Shown here: piece after piece, positions 1 through 7,536 of the stretch
How the letters are laid out: every line of letters starts with the position of its first letter
Numbering within the stretch: the stretch's first letter is position 1
Assembly: GCF_018205975.1 (NCBI RefSeq)
Contig: NZ_CP073577.1
Coordinates: 2,914,001 to 2,978,000 of the forward strand
Direction: 5' to 3'
DNA length: 64,000 nt
Source of the DNA: Erythrobacter sp. JK5
GTDB lineage: Bacteria > Pseudomonadota > Alphaproteobacteria > Sphingomonadales > Sphingomonadaceae
Notes under the pieces: generated by a model
Database searches by the model: none
What the model was told of the DNA's origin: nothing
What the model saw: only the letters and a program-made list of their open reading frames with translations
Position numbers and translations under genes: made by a program

Positions 1-972
1 CTCTGCCAGACCCATGTTGTAGGTCACGCTGCCCGAACGGTCGGTATGACCGGCGAGCATCACGCTGGCCGAGCCGCAGTTGGCGTATGCCGTGACTGCG
101 TTGTCCAGGATCGTTGCCGCTTCTGCCGTGATGGCCGACTCGTCCCAATCGAAGAACACGATGTAAGGGCCGGTGTTGCACGGCGGCGGAGGAGGCGGAG
201 CCGCTGGTGCCGGCGGAGGCGGCGGCGGGGGCGGCGGAGCCGGCGGAGGAGGCGGCGGCGGCGGAGGCGGCGGAGCCTCTCCACCGAAGTTGTAGATGAT
301 CGAACCCAGGATCGAGTGCGAGCTCACATCGGTTTCGAAGTCGAAGCCGCGAGTATCGATGATGCTCACGTTTTCGGCGTTGAAATACCGATACTTGATG
401 CCGACGTCCCAGCTGTCGCTGAGCGGGGCGCGAATGCCTGCCAGCAGCTGCCAGGCGAGACCCGTGTCGGAATCGTCGAAGGCACCGGGGCCGCTGAGTG
501 CAACCGTACCGTCGAGATCGACGCGCGCGACACCCACACCGCCACCGAAGAAGCCCTGGATGCCATCATCCGAGCCGAAATCGAACAGGCCGTTGAGCAT
601 GAAGCTCAGCGCGTTGTATTCACCTGCTGCCGGGAGAGTCTGGCCGAACACCGAAGTGCCAGCGCCGCCGGCGGGGTTGCCAGCCTGCAGACCAACCGTT
701 CCAGCCTGGAGTTCATCCAGACCGGCAGCGCGATAGCTCGCTTCTGCTTCGAGACGGAAAGCACCGAAGTCGTGACCGACCGCAGCGCCGAAGTCGTAAC
801 CTTCGTCGTAACCGGCTTCGGCATCACCCGCGTTGCCGTTGACGTCGAAGACGATATCTTCGACCAGCATGGCCCCACCGTCACCCTGGATATACCACTG
901 GCCTTCACGGGCCATGGCGGGTGCAGTGAGCGCTGTCGAAGCCATCGCCATACCTATGACGAATTTGCGCAT
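1..972 (-). CDS. OmpA-type outer membrane beta-barrel protein, C-terminus outside window
   Basis: Outer membrane structural protein with an N-terminal 8-stranded-type beta-barrel, a long proline/alanine linker and the beginning of a peptidoglycan-binding OmpA domain. Visible: a signal peptide starting MRKFVIGMAMASTALTAPAMA, a Gly/Asp-rich barrel of about 210 residues, a nearly pure Pro/Ala linker (about positions 180-300 on this strand) and an OmpA-C segment containing ITAEAATILDNAV and LAGHTDRSGS. The gene runs off the left edge, so the last part of the OmpA domain is missing. The ATG at 972 is preceded by AAGGGGA, a good ribosome site. It probably anchors the outer membrane to peptidoglycan. 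The family is clear; the specific role is not. Confidence 0.9.
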   Translation of the reverse strand, partial: MRKFVIGMAMASTALTAPAMAREGQWYIQGDGGAMLVEDIVFDVNGNAGDAEAGYDEGYDFGAAVGHDFGAFRLEAEASYRAAGLDELQAGTVGLQAGNPAGGAGTSVFGQTLPAAGEYNALSFMLNGLFDFGSDDGIQGFFGGGVGVARVDLDGTVALSGPGAFDDSDTGLAWQLLAGIRAPLSDSWDVGIKYRYFNAENVSIIDTRGFDFETDVSSHSILGSIIYNFGGEAPPPPPPPPPPPAPPPPPPPPPAPAAPPPPPPCNTGPYIVFFDWDESAITAEAATILDNAVTAYANCGSASVMLAGHTDRSGSVTYNMGLAE

Positions 973-1155
973 TCTTATATTCCCCTTATTGCGAACTTTG
1001 AGGCACAGTGGGTCTCTATCTTCTCCCCCTGATAGTGGCAAGCGATCAATCGCCCAAACCTGTTGCAAGAATGTCTCTATTTGCACGGGTTATTGAGATT
1101 TTTCGAACTAACCCGCGCCTATTGCGCCGGTGCTGCACCGCATCGGACGAGCGGA

Positions 1156-1565
1156 TCACGCGGGCGGGACGATACCCGCCGCCCGGAGCGTTTCGGCAAT
1201 TTCCGCAATTGCAGTTCGCGCCTCGACGTCGATCACGCCGCCTCCTTGCGGCGGTGCGGCCGCACTCGCTGCATGCCAGCCGTCGCGAAAGAGGATGAAT
1301 TGTCCTGCCTGCCGGTCGTAGACGCGCATGCCGTGCCGCGGGAGGACATATCGCCACGCTCCCGCCAGCCAGATCGCCAGCTGATCGTCGCGACCCGACC
1401 AGAAGCCCGACGCGCCGGACGCGATCCGGAACACATCGCCGTCAGCCGGGTCCGCTGGTGGCGCCGCCAGCGATGCCGAAACGCTCGGCTGAAGCAGGGA
1501 GTCGATCAACGCAAGCGCCTGATTGACGAAGAATTCCTTTTGCGATTGGCCGGGAAGCGTGCGAA
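1156..1565 (-). pseudogene. DUF2793 phage/GTA tail-associated protein, N-terminally truncated remnant
   Basis: The reading frame carries LPGQSQKEFFVNQAL followed by a Gly/Ala/Trp-rich stretch with QLAIWLAGAWRYVLPRHGMRVYD, typical of the DUF2793 proteins found at the tail end of gene-transfer-agent and prophage clusters. The first dozen or so residues expected in the family are absent. Upstream the sequence becomes the large-terminase gene in another frame, so the gene has lost its start and all the genes that should separate it from the terminase. The only in-frame start is a TTG at 1509, inside the domain. It ends with ...AAGIVPPA. Probably not expressed as a functional protein. DUF2793 assignment is from recognised sequence pattern. 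Confidence 0.6.
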
Positions 1566-2005
1566 TGCTGGGGCCCTCGCAGGCTCTCAGGCTCAGCCGC
1601 GGAAAACAGCTGTGCCTGCGCCCCGTTGGGCCAGCGCAGCCGCTTCAAGGACGGCTCGAACACCGGTTCGCGGCCCGGCGGGGAGCTGGCGATGATGCCG
1701 CTCTCGCCCTCGACCATCACCGCGCGTGCCTCGGCGAGCGAGGAGGAGACGAGCGCGATCCGCGCCTCGCATTGCGCTTCGGCGATCATCCGCACCCACT
1801 CGGCACCCGCGCGGGTCTTGCCGAAGCCGCGCCCGGCCATGATCAGCCAGATGCGCCAGTCTCCCGGCGGCGCAAGCTGCGCTTCGCGGGCGTGCATCTC
1901 CCAGTGGAAGTCGAACTCGTTGCGCTCGGCCTGGTCCATCACCCTGGACAGCCGCCCGCGCGCCGATTCCGGGACTTCCTCCAGCCACTCGGTAAACCGC
2001 GTCAC
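1442..2005 (-). pseudogene. large terminase (GTA gp2-like), truncated after the Walker region
   Basis: N-terminal part of a DNA-packaging ATPase. The GTG start at 2005 overlaps the stop of the upstream small-terminase gene (GTGA), the usual coupling in such clusters. The reading gives EWLEEVPESARGRLSRVMDQ, a Walker A loop AGRGFGKTRAGAEWVR around residue 50, and FSAAEPESLRGPQH around residue 145. Homologues continue with the Walker B and nuclease domains, but here the family sequence stops at about position 1565 and about 40 unrelated residues follow, because the frame reads through the DUF2793 fragment. Only about one third of a normal 420-residue terminase remains and the nuclease is gone, so it cannot package DNA. 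Confidence 0.75.
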
Positions 2006-2478
2006 TTGCGCGCGGCCTCGCGGCGTTTCTCGTCCTGGACCTGCTTGCGGATCGCCTCGACCTTGCGATCGATCGAGGCGCGGACCTCGGCGGCGCTGAC
2101 ATTGCGCTGTTCGGCCTGCGCCCGCGCGGCGTTGTCGCGGTGGGCGCCCAGCAGGCGGATGGCGTTGGCGAAATCGTACTTGTCCTTGGTATCGGTCTGG
2201 AAGTCGCCTTCGCGCAGGCGCCGGAGAACTTCCATCTCGAGGTGCAGATAGCCTTCGAACAAAGCGAACAGCCATTTGCGCGCGAACTCGGAATCCTGTC
2301 GGCGAACCATGTAGGCGCGGCTGGGATTGACGCCGGCGACCTTGGCCGACTCGGTGACATTCGAGCTTTCGGCGAGATGATCGAGAAAGTGCTTCTGCCA
2401 GTGGCGGGTGAGCGTCTCCTTTTCGCCCTCTCTCACATGCGCCGGAATCTTGACCTGTCGCTTGCCATTTCTGGCCAT
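2002..2478 (-). CDS. small terminase-like DNA-binding protein of the GTA/prophage remnant
   Basis: 158-residue protein immediately upstream of, and overlapping by 4 bases, the truncated large terminase. It starts MARNGKRQVKIP, has a helix-turn-helix-like segment (SSNVTESAKVAGVNPSRAYM, about residues 36-55) and ends in a charged helix. Position, length and the HTH fit a TerS-type packaging recognition subunit. It is intact, but its partner is broken, so packaging activity is unlikely. The longer upstream reading frame lacks protein-like sequence, so the ATG at 2478 was chosen. The function rests mainly on the neighbour; alone the protein would be called a small HTH protein. Confidence 0.55.
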   Translation of the reverse strand: MARNGKRQVKIPAHVREGEKETLTRHWQKHFLDHLAESSNVTESAKVAGVNPSRAYMVRRQDSEFARKWLFALFEGYLHLEMEVLRRLREGDFQTDTKDKYDFANAIRLLGAHRDNAARAQAEQRNVSAAEVRASIDRKVEAIRKQVQDEKRREAARK

Positions 2479-2580
2479 GTGCGGTTCTCCAAACGCCAGC
2501 GAGGAAAGCGGCGCTTCCGGTGGGAAGGCCGCTGGATGGGTTGCCCCTCGGGGCGAATCACAGTTTTGCGATGTTGCCCT

Positions 2581-2609
2581 CTGATAACCAAGGAGCGTGA
2601 CGATGTCAA
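2581..2609 (-). promoter_or_regulatory. sigma-70-type promoter ahead of the terminase genes
   Basis: On the minus strand a perfect -35 hexamer TTGACA (2604-2609) is separated by 17 bases from TATCAG (2581-2586), about 100 bases before the TerS start. The -10 lies within GGTTATCA, and the same octamer is inverted at 2626-2633, with a third half-site ATAACC at 2615-2620, so a repressor operator may overlap the promoter. Seen in sequence; activity is inferred. Confidence 0.45.
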
Positions 2610-2698
2610 GAAAAATAACCAAATAGGTTATCAATTGCCGGTTGCGTGGGGGAAATGGCTGCCCTAACGCGCCGCAAACCTTTGCTGGGGCAATCTCG

Positions 2699-3355
2699 AT
2701 GCGGTGGCTGCGCAATCTCTACGACTGGACGATGGACAAGGCCGCGCATCCGCATGCGGTGTGGTGGCTCGCGTTCTTCAGCTTCATCGAATCGAGCTTC
2801 TTCCCAATCCCGCCGCATCCGCTGCTGGGCCTGATGTGCCTGGCGGAGCCGCGCAAGGCGATCCGCTTCGCGCTTGTCGCGACCGTTTTTTCGGTGTTCG
2901 GCGGGCTGCTCGGTTACGCGATCGGCTACTTGCTCTACGAATCGATCGGGGTCTGGCTGCTCGGGATTCTGGGACTCGCCGAAAGCTTCCCGGTCGCCGC
3001 CTGCTACATCCGTGAGCAGGGTGCGCTGGCGGTGTTCTTTGCTGCTGGCACGCCGGTGCCGTTCAAGCTGATGACGATCACCGCCGGATTCATCGAGATG
3101 AACCTGCTGGAATTCACCCTCGCAGCCATCGCCGGTCGGGCCCTGATCTTCATGGTCGTCGGCATCCTGTTCCAGATCTTCGGCGCGCCGATCAAGGCGA
3201 TCATCGACAAGTATCTCGGCTGGGTGACGACGCTGTTCGTCGTGCTGGTGGTGGGAGGATTCGTCGCAATCACCCAGCTCGCAAACGGCGAAGATAACGG
3301 CGGGGAAACCCATGTCTGCGACACCGCGACCGAGGTGCAGGGCGACGCACTGTGA
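2699..3355 (+). CDS. DedA/YqaA-like inner membrane protein
   Basis: 218-residue polytopic membrane protein of the DedA/VTT (SNARE-associated) superfamily, closest in style to the short YqaA branch. Visible features are the early membrane segment WWLAFFSFIESSFFPIPPHP with the acidic residue and the FFPIPP motif typical of the family, a G-rich second hydrophobic block (FGGLLGYAIGYLLYESIG) and a central TPVPFKLMTITAGF motif matching the DedA re-entrant loop. Family members are linked to lipid or undecaprenyl-phosphate flipping and membrane homeostasis. The ATG at 2699 was preferred over the upstream extension, which is not hydrophobic. It overlaps the aquaporin gene by 4 bases, so the two are likely co-translated. 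Confidence 0.8.
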   Translation: MRWLRNLYDWTMDKAAHPHAVWWLAFFSFIESSFFPIPPHPLLGLMCLAEPRKAIRFALVATVFSVFGGLLGYAIGYLLYESIGVWLLGILGLAESFPVAACYIREQGALAVFFAAGTPVPFKLMTITAGFIEMNLLEFTLAAIAGRALIFMVVGILFQIFGAPIKAIIDKYLGWVTTLFVVLVVGGFVAITQLANGEDNGGETHVCDTATEVQGDAL

Positions 3356-4029
3356 GCAACGATGCGGTGCCGGCCGTGTCGCGACAGCTTGGAGCCGAAC
3401 CGCTCGGCAGCTTTTTCCTGTTCGCAGCCGTGATCGGGTCCGGGATCATGGGCGAGAGCCTGGCGGGCGGAAATATTGCCATAGCGCTGCTGGCCAATAC
3501 GCTGGCGACCGGCGCGATCCTGTTCGTGCTGATCGCGATGCTGGGGCCGATTTCCGGCGCGCATTTCAACCCCGCGGTGACCTTTGCGTTCTGGCTCCGC
3601 CGCGAGATCGGCGCGGCCACAGTCGGGCCCTACGTGTGCGCCCAGTTGGTCGGCGGAGCGCTGGGCGCATTTGCGGCGCATCTGATGTTCGACCTGCCGA
3701 TCCTGCAATTTTCGACCAAGGCGCGCGCCGGGATCGGGCAATGGAGCGGCGAACTGGTCGCGACGTTCGGGCTGGTGCTGACGATCCTGTTGCTGGTGCG
3801 CCTCCGTCCAGGCGCAATCCCCGCTGCCGTCGGGCTGTATATCAGCAGCGCCTACTGGTTCACCTCATCGACCAGCTTCGCCAATCCCGCGATCACCGTG
3901 GTGCGCAGCCTGAGTGATACATTTGCCGGGATAGCGCCTGTCGATGTGCCGTTGTTCGTGGCGATGCAGTTCGTCGGCGCAGCGCTGGCTGTCGGCTGTT
4001 CCGCGTGGCTCACGCCCCGCGAAGTTTAG
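3352..4029 (+). CDS. aquaporin/MIP-family channel
   Basis: 225-residue six-helix major intrinsic protein. The two half-helix signatures are visible as HFNPAVTF (about residue 66) and FANPAITVVRS (about residue 182); the second has Arg in the selectivity-filter position, as in water-conducting or glycerol/arsenite-conducting MIPs. GTG start overlapping the DedA stop (GTGA). Many alphaproteobacterial MIPs of this size sit beside ArsR-type regulators and are named AqpS-like; here the nearby ArsR-type gene looks like a persulfide sensor rather than an arsenite sensor, so the physiological solute (water, peroxide, H2S or metalloid) is open. MIP family certain; substrate inferred. Confidence 0.9.
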   Translation: MSNDAVPAVSRQLGAEPLGSFFLFAAVIGSGIMGESLAGGNIAIALLANTLATGAILFVLIAMLGPISGAHFNPAVTFAFWLRREIGAATVGPYVCAQLVGGALGAFAAHLMFDLPILQFSTKARAGIGQWSGELVATFGLVLTILLLVRLRPGAIPAAVGLYISSAYWFTSSTSFANPAITVVRSLSDTFAGIAPVDVPLFVAMQFVGAALAVGCSAWLTPREV

Positions 4030-4111
4030 CCGATCCACTCCATCGGCACGATCGCCGACCCGATCAAAGCACCCGCCAGCAGCTCCGCGACGATCGCGGT
4101 CGGCTTCAGCG

Positions 4112-4624
4112 TCAGGTCGCGGCCTCGCGGTTCCACGGCATCAGCATCAGGAGGTTTGCCATGCCGCACCAGCCGGTCGCACCGGCAAACAACAGCCCGG
4201 CTCCCACGAACGCCGAAAGGCCGTACCAGAGCGGCGTGGTCAGCGACCCGAGCAGCACGCCGACCAGGATGAGAATTCCGGCCGTTATCTGGACCTGCCG
4301 CATGATCTCGAGCGGTTGCGACGGATCTTCATGCACCGGCAGCCCCGCGCCCTGCCAAGCATCGAGCCCGCCGTCGACGATGTAGGCCTCGCCGCTGCAG
4401 CACCCTTCGAGCCGGGGCGCGTTGGTCCGGGTGCGCATGCCGGACTTGCACATGAACACGACAGGTCGAGCGTCCTCGAATTGGTCAAGCGCTTCGAGCG
4501 GCTGGTTTTCCGCCCCCTTGGCCTTCGCTCGGCGAAACTCGTCGGGGGAACGGATATCGACCAGCCGCGCACCCTGGGCGGTCAGCGCGATGGCATCGGC
4601 GGGGGAAATGGTCCGGATTGGCAT
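4112..4624 (-). CDS. rhodanese domain fused to DUF2892 membrane hairpin (YgaP-like)
   Basis: 170-residue inner-membrane sulfurtransferase. The N-terminal rhodanese domain (residues 1-100) carries LVDIRSPDEF and an active-site loop MCKSGMRT with the catalytic cysteine that takes up sulfane sulfur. After it come two transmembrane helices (ITAGILILVGVLLG and WYGLSAFVGAGLLFAG) with GWCGMANLL, the DUF2892 signature, as in E. coli YgaP. It lies 13 bases downstream of the ArsR-type sensor, as in known sulfide-detoxification operons where rhodanese transfers sulfur between persulfides, thiosulfate and sulfite. It probably works with the divergent persulfide-dioxygenase-like protein. Confidence 0.9.
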   Translation of the reverse strand: MPIRTISPADAIALTAQGARLVDIRSPDEFRRAKAKGAENQPLEALDQFEDARPVVFMCKSGMRTRTNAPRLEGCCSGEAYIVDGGLDAWQGAGLPVHEDPSQPLEIMRQVQITAGILILVGVLLGSLTTPLWYGLSAFVGAGLLFAGATGWCGMANLLMLMPWNREAAT

Positions 4625-4637
4625 GGGAGTGCCTCCT

Positions 4638-4958
4638 TCAGGAGCAATAGAGTTGGTAGAGTGTCGCCAGCAGGGTCTCGCAGCGCGGATCGGCAATGCG
4701 ATAGAACACCACCTGCGCGTCCTTGCGGGACGCCACGAGAGCCTCGGCGCGCAGCTTGGCAAGGTGCTGCGAGAGCGCCGACTGCGAGAGCCCGACATCG
4801 GTCGCAAGCGCTCCGACGCTGACCTCGCCATGTTCCGCGAGCTTGCACATGATCATCAACCGACGCTGGTTGCCCAGCGCCTTGAGCAAAGCGGCAACCT
4901 CGTCGGCCCGCGCCGCAAACTCGACCGGATCGAGGGGAGGATGGATATTCCGTTTCAT
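4638..4958 (-). CDS. ArsR-family repressor, BigR/SqrR-like persulfide sensor
   Basis: 106-residue winged-helix repressor. The recognition helix segment is VGLSQSALSQHLAKLR (about residues 55-70), as in BigR, SqrR and YgaV. Cysteines are at residues 38 (MIMCKLAEHGE), 93 and 105. The Cys38-Cys105 spacing of 67 closely matches the redox pair of SqrR/BigR, which form a polysulfide bridge when sulfane sulfur accumulates and then leave the DNA. Metal-sensing CVC motifs of arsenic ArsR are absent. The divergent MBL gene and downstream rhodanese support a sulfide-responsive role. Inverted repeats in the shared promoter are likely its operator. Confidence 0.85.
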   Translation of the reverse strand: MKRNIHPPLDPVEFAARADEVAALLKALGNQRRLMIMCKLAEHGEVSVGALATDVGLSQSALSQHLAKLRAEALVASRKDAQVVFYRIADPRCETLLATLYQLYCS

Positions 4959-4959
4959 A

Positions 4960-5001
4960 AGCGCTTGCTAAATAAGCATCGCCTAATATATGTCAAGCGC
5001 T
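4960..5001. promoter_or_regulatory. divergent operator region between the persulfide sensor and MBL genes
   Basis: The 67-base AT-rich gap contains an inverted repeat AGCGCTTG (4960-4967) / CAAGCGCT (4994-5001) and, inside it, an imperfect palindrome TGCTAAATAAGCA (4966-4978). The size and AT-rich centre suit an ArsR-family dimer site covering both promoters. Sequence symmetry is seen; binding is inferred from the gene arrangement. Confidence 0.45.
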
Positions 5002-5025
5002 ACGCATTGATTCAGGGAGGACGCC

Positions 5026-5904
5026 GTGAACGAGCCGGCCATCCGCGCATTTTTCAACGAGCCGACCAATACCGTGAGCTATCTGGTCTGGGACAGGGCG
5101 ACCGGCACCGGAGCTGTCATCGATCCGGTGCTGGACTTCGACCTGCCATCCGGAGCGGCCGACACGCGCTCTGCCGAAGCGATCCTTGCGGCCGCGGCCG
5201 GAGAGGGCGTGACCGTCGCATGGGTGCTGGAGACTCATGCCCATGCGGATCACCTTTCCGCCGCGCCGATGATCAAGGCCCGCACGGGCGCGACGATCGG
5301 GATTGGCGAGCACATTCGCGAGGTGCAGAAGATCTTTCGGCCGATCTTTGCCGACGAGACGCTGAGGACCGACGGCTCGGATTTCGATCGTCTGTTCGCG
5401 GATGGCGACCGGTTTGCCCTTGGCGAGCTGGACGTCGAAGTCCTCCACGTTCCAGGCCACACTCCTGCCGATATCGCCTACCGGATCGGCGATCACGTGT
5501 GGGTTGGCGACACGCTGTTCATGCCCGACTACGGAACCGCGCGGGCGGATTTCCCCGGCGGCGATGCCCGCCAGCTCTATCGCTCGATCCGCCGAATTCT
5601 GTCGCTTTCCGAAGCGACCCGACTCCACCTGTGCCACGATTACAAGGCGCCGGGCCGTGAGGAATACCAGTGGGAAACCACGGTCGGCGAACAGCGCCGG
5701 GAAAACGTGCACATCCATGACGGTGTCACCGAAGAGGAGTTTGTGGCGATGCGCGAGGCGCGGGATGCAAACCTCGCGGTGCCGCGCCTGCTGCTGCCGT
5801 CGATCCAGGTCAATATTCGCGCCGGGCGCTTCCCTGCGGCGGAAGCCAACGGGGTCCATTATCTCAAGATCCCGATCAAGTTTGGCCAAGAGGCCGCCGG
5901 GTAA
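5026..5904 (+). CDS. MBL-fold persulfide dioxygenase-like (Blh/ETHE1-type) protein
   Basis: 292-residue metallo-beta-lactamase-fold protein. The metal-binding motif ETHAHADH is at about residues 70-77, further ligands are in HVPGHTPADI and VGDTLF, and LCHDY gives the last histidine. The ETHE1/Blh group uses one iron to oxidise glutathione persulfide to sulfite. The C-terminal about 80 residues, with PRLLLPSIQVNIRAGRFP, are typical of the Blh branch found beside BigR. GTG start with GGAGG eight bases upstream. Divergent from a BigR/SqrR-like repressor and rhodanese, so the three form a sulfide/persulfide clearance module. Glyoxalase II is the alternative reading but fits the context less well. 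Confidence 0.85.
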   Translation: MNEPAIRAFFNEPTNTVSYLVWDRATGTGAVIDPVLDFDLPSGAADTRSAEAILAAAAGEGVTVAWVLETHAHADHLSAAPMIKARTGATIGIGEHIREVQKIFRPIFADETLRTDGSDFDRLFADGDRFALGELDVEVLHVPGHTPADIAYRIGDHVWVGDTLFMPDYGTARADFPGGDARQLYRSIRRILSLSEATRLHLCHDYKAPGREEYQWETTVGEQRRENVHIHDGVTEEEFVAMREARDANLAVPRLLLPSIQVNIRAGRFPAAEANGVHYLKIPIKFGQEAAG

Positions 5905-5917
5905 CGTCCCGATTGCG

Positions 5918-6598
5918 CTAGCCGAGTGCGGCGACCTCGAGTTCGGTCCGGTCGATGACGTCGATGCGACCATAGCCGCGGCGGATCGCCCCTGCCGCCT
6001 CGTACTCGCGCAAGGCGGAGTTGACCGTCATGCGGCTGAGGCCGAGCAATTCGCCTAGCTCCTGCTGCGACAGCTCGATCGAAGCGGGCAGTTGCAGGCG
6101 GCTCGCGAGCGTCGCCAGCAGCCCCGCAACCCGAGCCTTGGCCGACCCGCTGCGAATACCTGCGGTCACGTCGAGGATTTCCTGCAATTGCGACGACAGC
6201 GCGCCCAGCAGCGGTCGCATGGCGGTGGGATGATCGCTCAGCAGCTTTTCGAAAGCCTCTTTCCGAACGTGCCGCAGCGAGCAGACCGACCGGGCGACAG
6301 CGTCGACCACCCGCGGCCGTCCGGCGAACATCGCGAGTTCACCCCAGGAATCGCCGGGGCCCAGCACCGCTACTGCGCGAAAGTCCCCGTCGGCGAGATA
6401 CTGGCCGACCGCCACCGATCCCTGAATGATCAGCCAGAAGCCATCGGCGCGCTCGCCGCGTTGCTGGATGATCTGCCCGGCGGAGTAGGAGCGCGGCGAC
6501 GCTTCGGCTTCGAGTGCGCGCTGCAAATCGCCTGGCAGCGCCGAGAACAGCATCGGCGCCGTAAGCGACCGCGCATCCAAATGTAAGATATCTGACAT
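5918..6598 (-). CDS. Crp/Fnr-family transcriptional regulator
   Basis: 226-residue regulator with an N-terminal cyclic-nucleotide-binding-type beta-roll (residues 15-130, including GDSWGELAMFAGRPRVVDAVA) and a C-terminal winged helix with ELSQQELGELLGLSRMTVNSALREYEAAG (residues about 173-201). There is no FNR-type N-terminal cysteine cluster, so it is not an oxygen-sensing FNR. The GELAMFAGRPR sequence resembles the cAMP-binding loop, but the effector is unknown. It is divergent from the hydroxylase gene with only 49 bases between, and an inverted repeat there suggests that it controls both genes. It converges with the MBL gene, 13 bases apart. Confidence 0.85.
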   Translation of the reverse strand: MSDILHLDARSLTAPMLFSALPGDLQRALEAEASPRSYSAGQIIQQRGERADGFWLIIQGSVAVGQYLADGDFRAVAVLGPGDSWGELAMFAGRPRVVDAVARSVCSLRHVRKEAFEKLLSDHPTAMRPLLGALSSQLQEILDVTAGIRSGSAKARVAGLLATLASRLQLPASIELSQQELGELLGLSRMTVNSALREYEAAGAIRRGYGRIDVIDRTELEVAALG

Positions 6599-6600
6599 TC

Positions 6601-6636
6601 TTGACCGGAATTATCGCATATCTCGATTCGGGTCAA
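6601..6636. promoter_or_regulatory. inverted-repeat operator between the Crp-type regulator and the hydroxylase
   Basis: TTGACCGGAAT (6601-6611) and ATTCGGGTCAA (6626-6636) form arms matching at 10 of 11 positions around a 14-base centre. The outer TTGACC/GGTCAA halves recall Crp/Fnr half-sites (TTGA / TCAA) but with wider spacing. It fills the gap between divergent genes, so it is a likely regulator site. Binding is inferred. Confidence 0.45.
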
Positions 6637-6647
6637 AGGAGAGACCG

Positions 6648-7487
6648 ATGCCCAGCTATTCGATCGCAATCCTCGCCATCTATGCCGGTTTCGGCCTGCT
6701 CGAACTGTGGCGCTCCAACCTGCTGGCCAAGCCCGAACAGACCCGCGACGACGGAATCGTCGAAGCGGTCAGCATGGCGATGCTGCTGGTGGTGACGCAG
6801 CCGATGATCCTGTTCGGATCGGCGACGCTGATGGGCTTCGTCGCACCGCAATGGGCGGGGGCACTGGCCGACATCAACGTGTTTGCCGCGATTGCGCTGT
6901 TCCTCGTGCTCGACGACATGACCCAATATTGGTGGCACCGCGCGAGCCACAGCTTCGCGTGGCTCTACAACCTGCACCGCGCGCACCACAACGCGCGCTA
7001 CATGTCGATGCGGCTCGTCTACCGCAACAACCTGTTCTACTACGCAATGATGCCGGGCCTGTGGCTGTCGGGCGTGCTGATCTACCTCGGGCTCGGCTGG
7101 GTCTATGCCGGGTACCTGATCGTCAAGATGACGGTGATCATCGGGGCGCACAGCGACGTCGCCTGGGACAAGCCGCTTTATCGCATCAAATGGCTCTCAC
7201 CGGTGATGTGGCTGGTCGAGCGCACGATCTCGACGCCCGCCACGCACCACGCGCATCACGGCCGCCACGCCGACGATCCGGCGGTTCATTACAAGGGCAA
7301 TTACGGGAACCTGCTGTTCTTCTGGGACGTGCTGTTCGGCACCGCGAAGATCACGCGGACTTATCCGCACAGCTACGGGGTAGAGAACCTGCCCGAAGCG
7401 ACGCTGGGCCAGCAGCTGATGTGGCCGGTGTTTGCGGAAACCAAAAACAACGAGGTTGGGGAGAGGGTAGCCGAACCGGCTGCCTGA
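6648..7487 (+). CDS. sterol desaturase/fatty acid hydroxylase superfamily membrane enzyme
   Basis: 279-residue integral membrane di-iron oxygenase. The eight-histidine motif is visible as HRASH (about residue 98), HRAHH (about 110) and HHAHHGRH (about 199), between four hydrophobic segments. Superfamily members hydroxylate or desaturate lipid chains (sterols, ceramides, carotenoids, alkylglycerols). The convergent neighbour is the serine palmitoyltransferase/ACP pair, so modification of a sphingoid base or ceramide is a reasonable guess, but no substrate can be read from the sequence. A purine-rich AAAGGAGAG ribosome site precedes the ATG. Divergently controlled from the Crp-type regulator. 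Confidence 0.85.
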   Translation: MPSYSIAILAIYAGFGLLELWRSNLLAKPEQTRDDGIVEAVSMAMLLVVTQPMILFGSATLMGFVAPQWAGALADINVFAAIALFLVLDDMTQYWWHRASHSFAWLYNLHRAHHNARYMSMRLVYRNNLFYYAMMPGLWLSGVLIYLGLGWVYAGYLIVKMTVIIGAHSDVAWDKPLYRIKWLSPVMWLVERTISTPATHHAHHGRHADDPAVHYKGNYGNLLFFWDVLFGTAKITRTYPHSYGVENLPEATLGQQLMWPVFAETKNNEVGERVAEPAA

Positions 7488-7494
7488 AAGGGAT

Positions 7495-7526
7495 GGCGAT
7501 CGGGACTGGAGAGGGTCCCGGTCGCC
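7495..7526. terminator. bidirectional hairpin terminator between convergent genes
   Basis: A 12-bp stem (7495-7506 with 7515-7526, one G-T wobble) and 8-base loop lie between the stops of the hydroxylase and spt genes, followed on the plus strand by AGACCTTTTCT. Likely shared terminator; the T-run is short. Confidence 0.6.
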
Positions 7527-7536
7527 AGACCTTTTC

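Noticed and set aside
4030..4111. Hydrophobic 27-residue reading after the rhodanese stop (minus strand)
   Set aside because: Looks like the end of a membrane transporter, but it has no start codon and is too short to call a gene or remnant.
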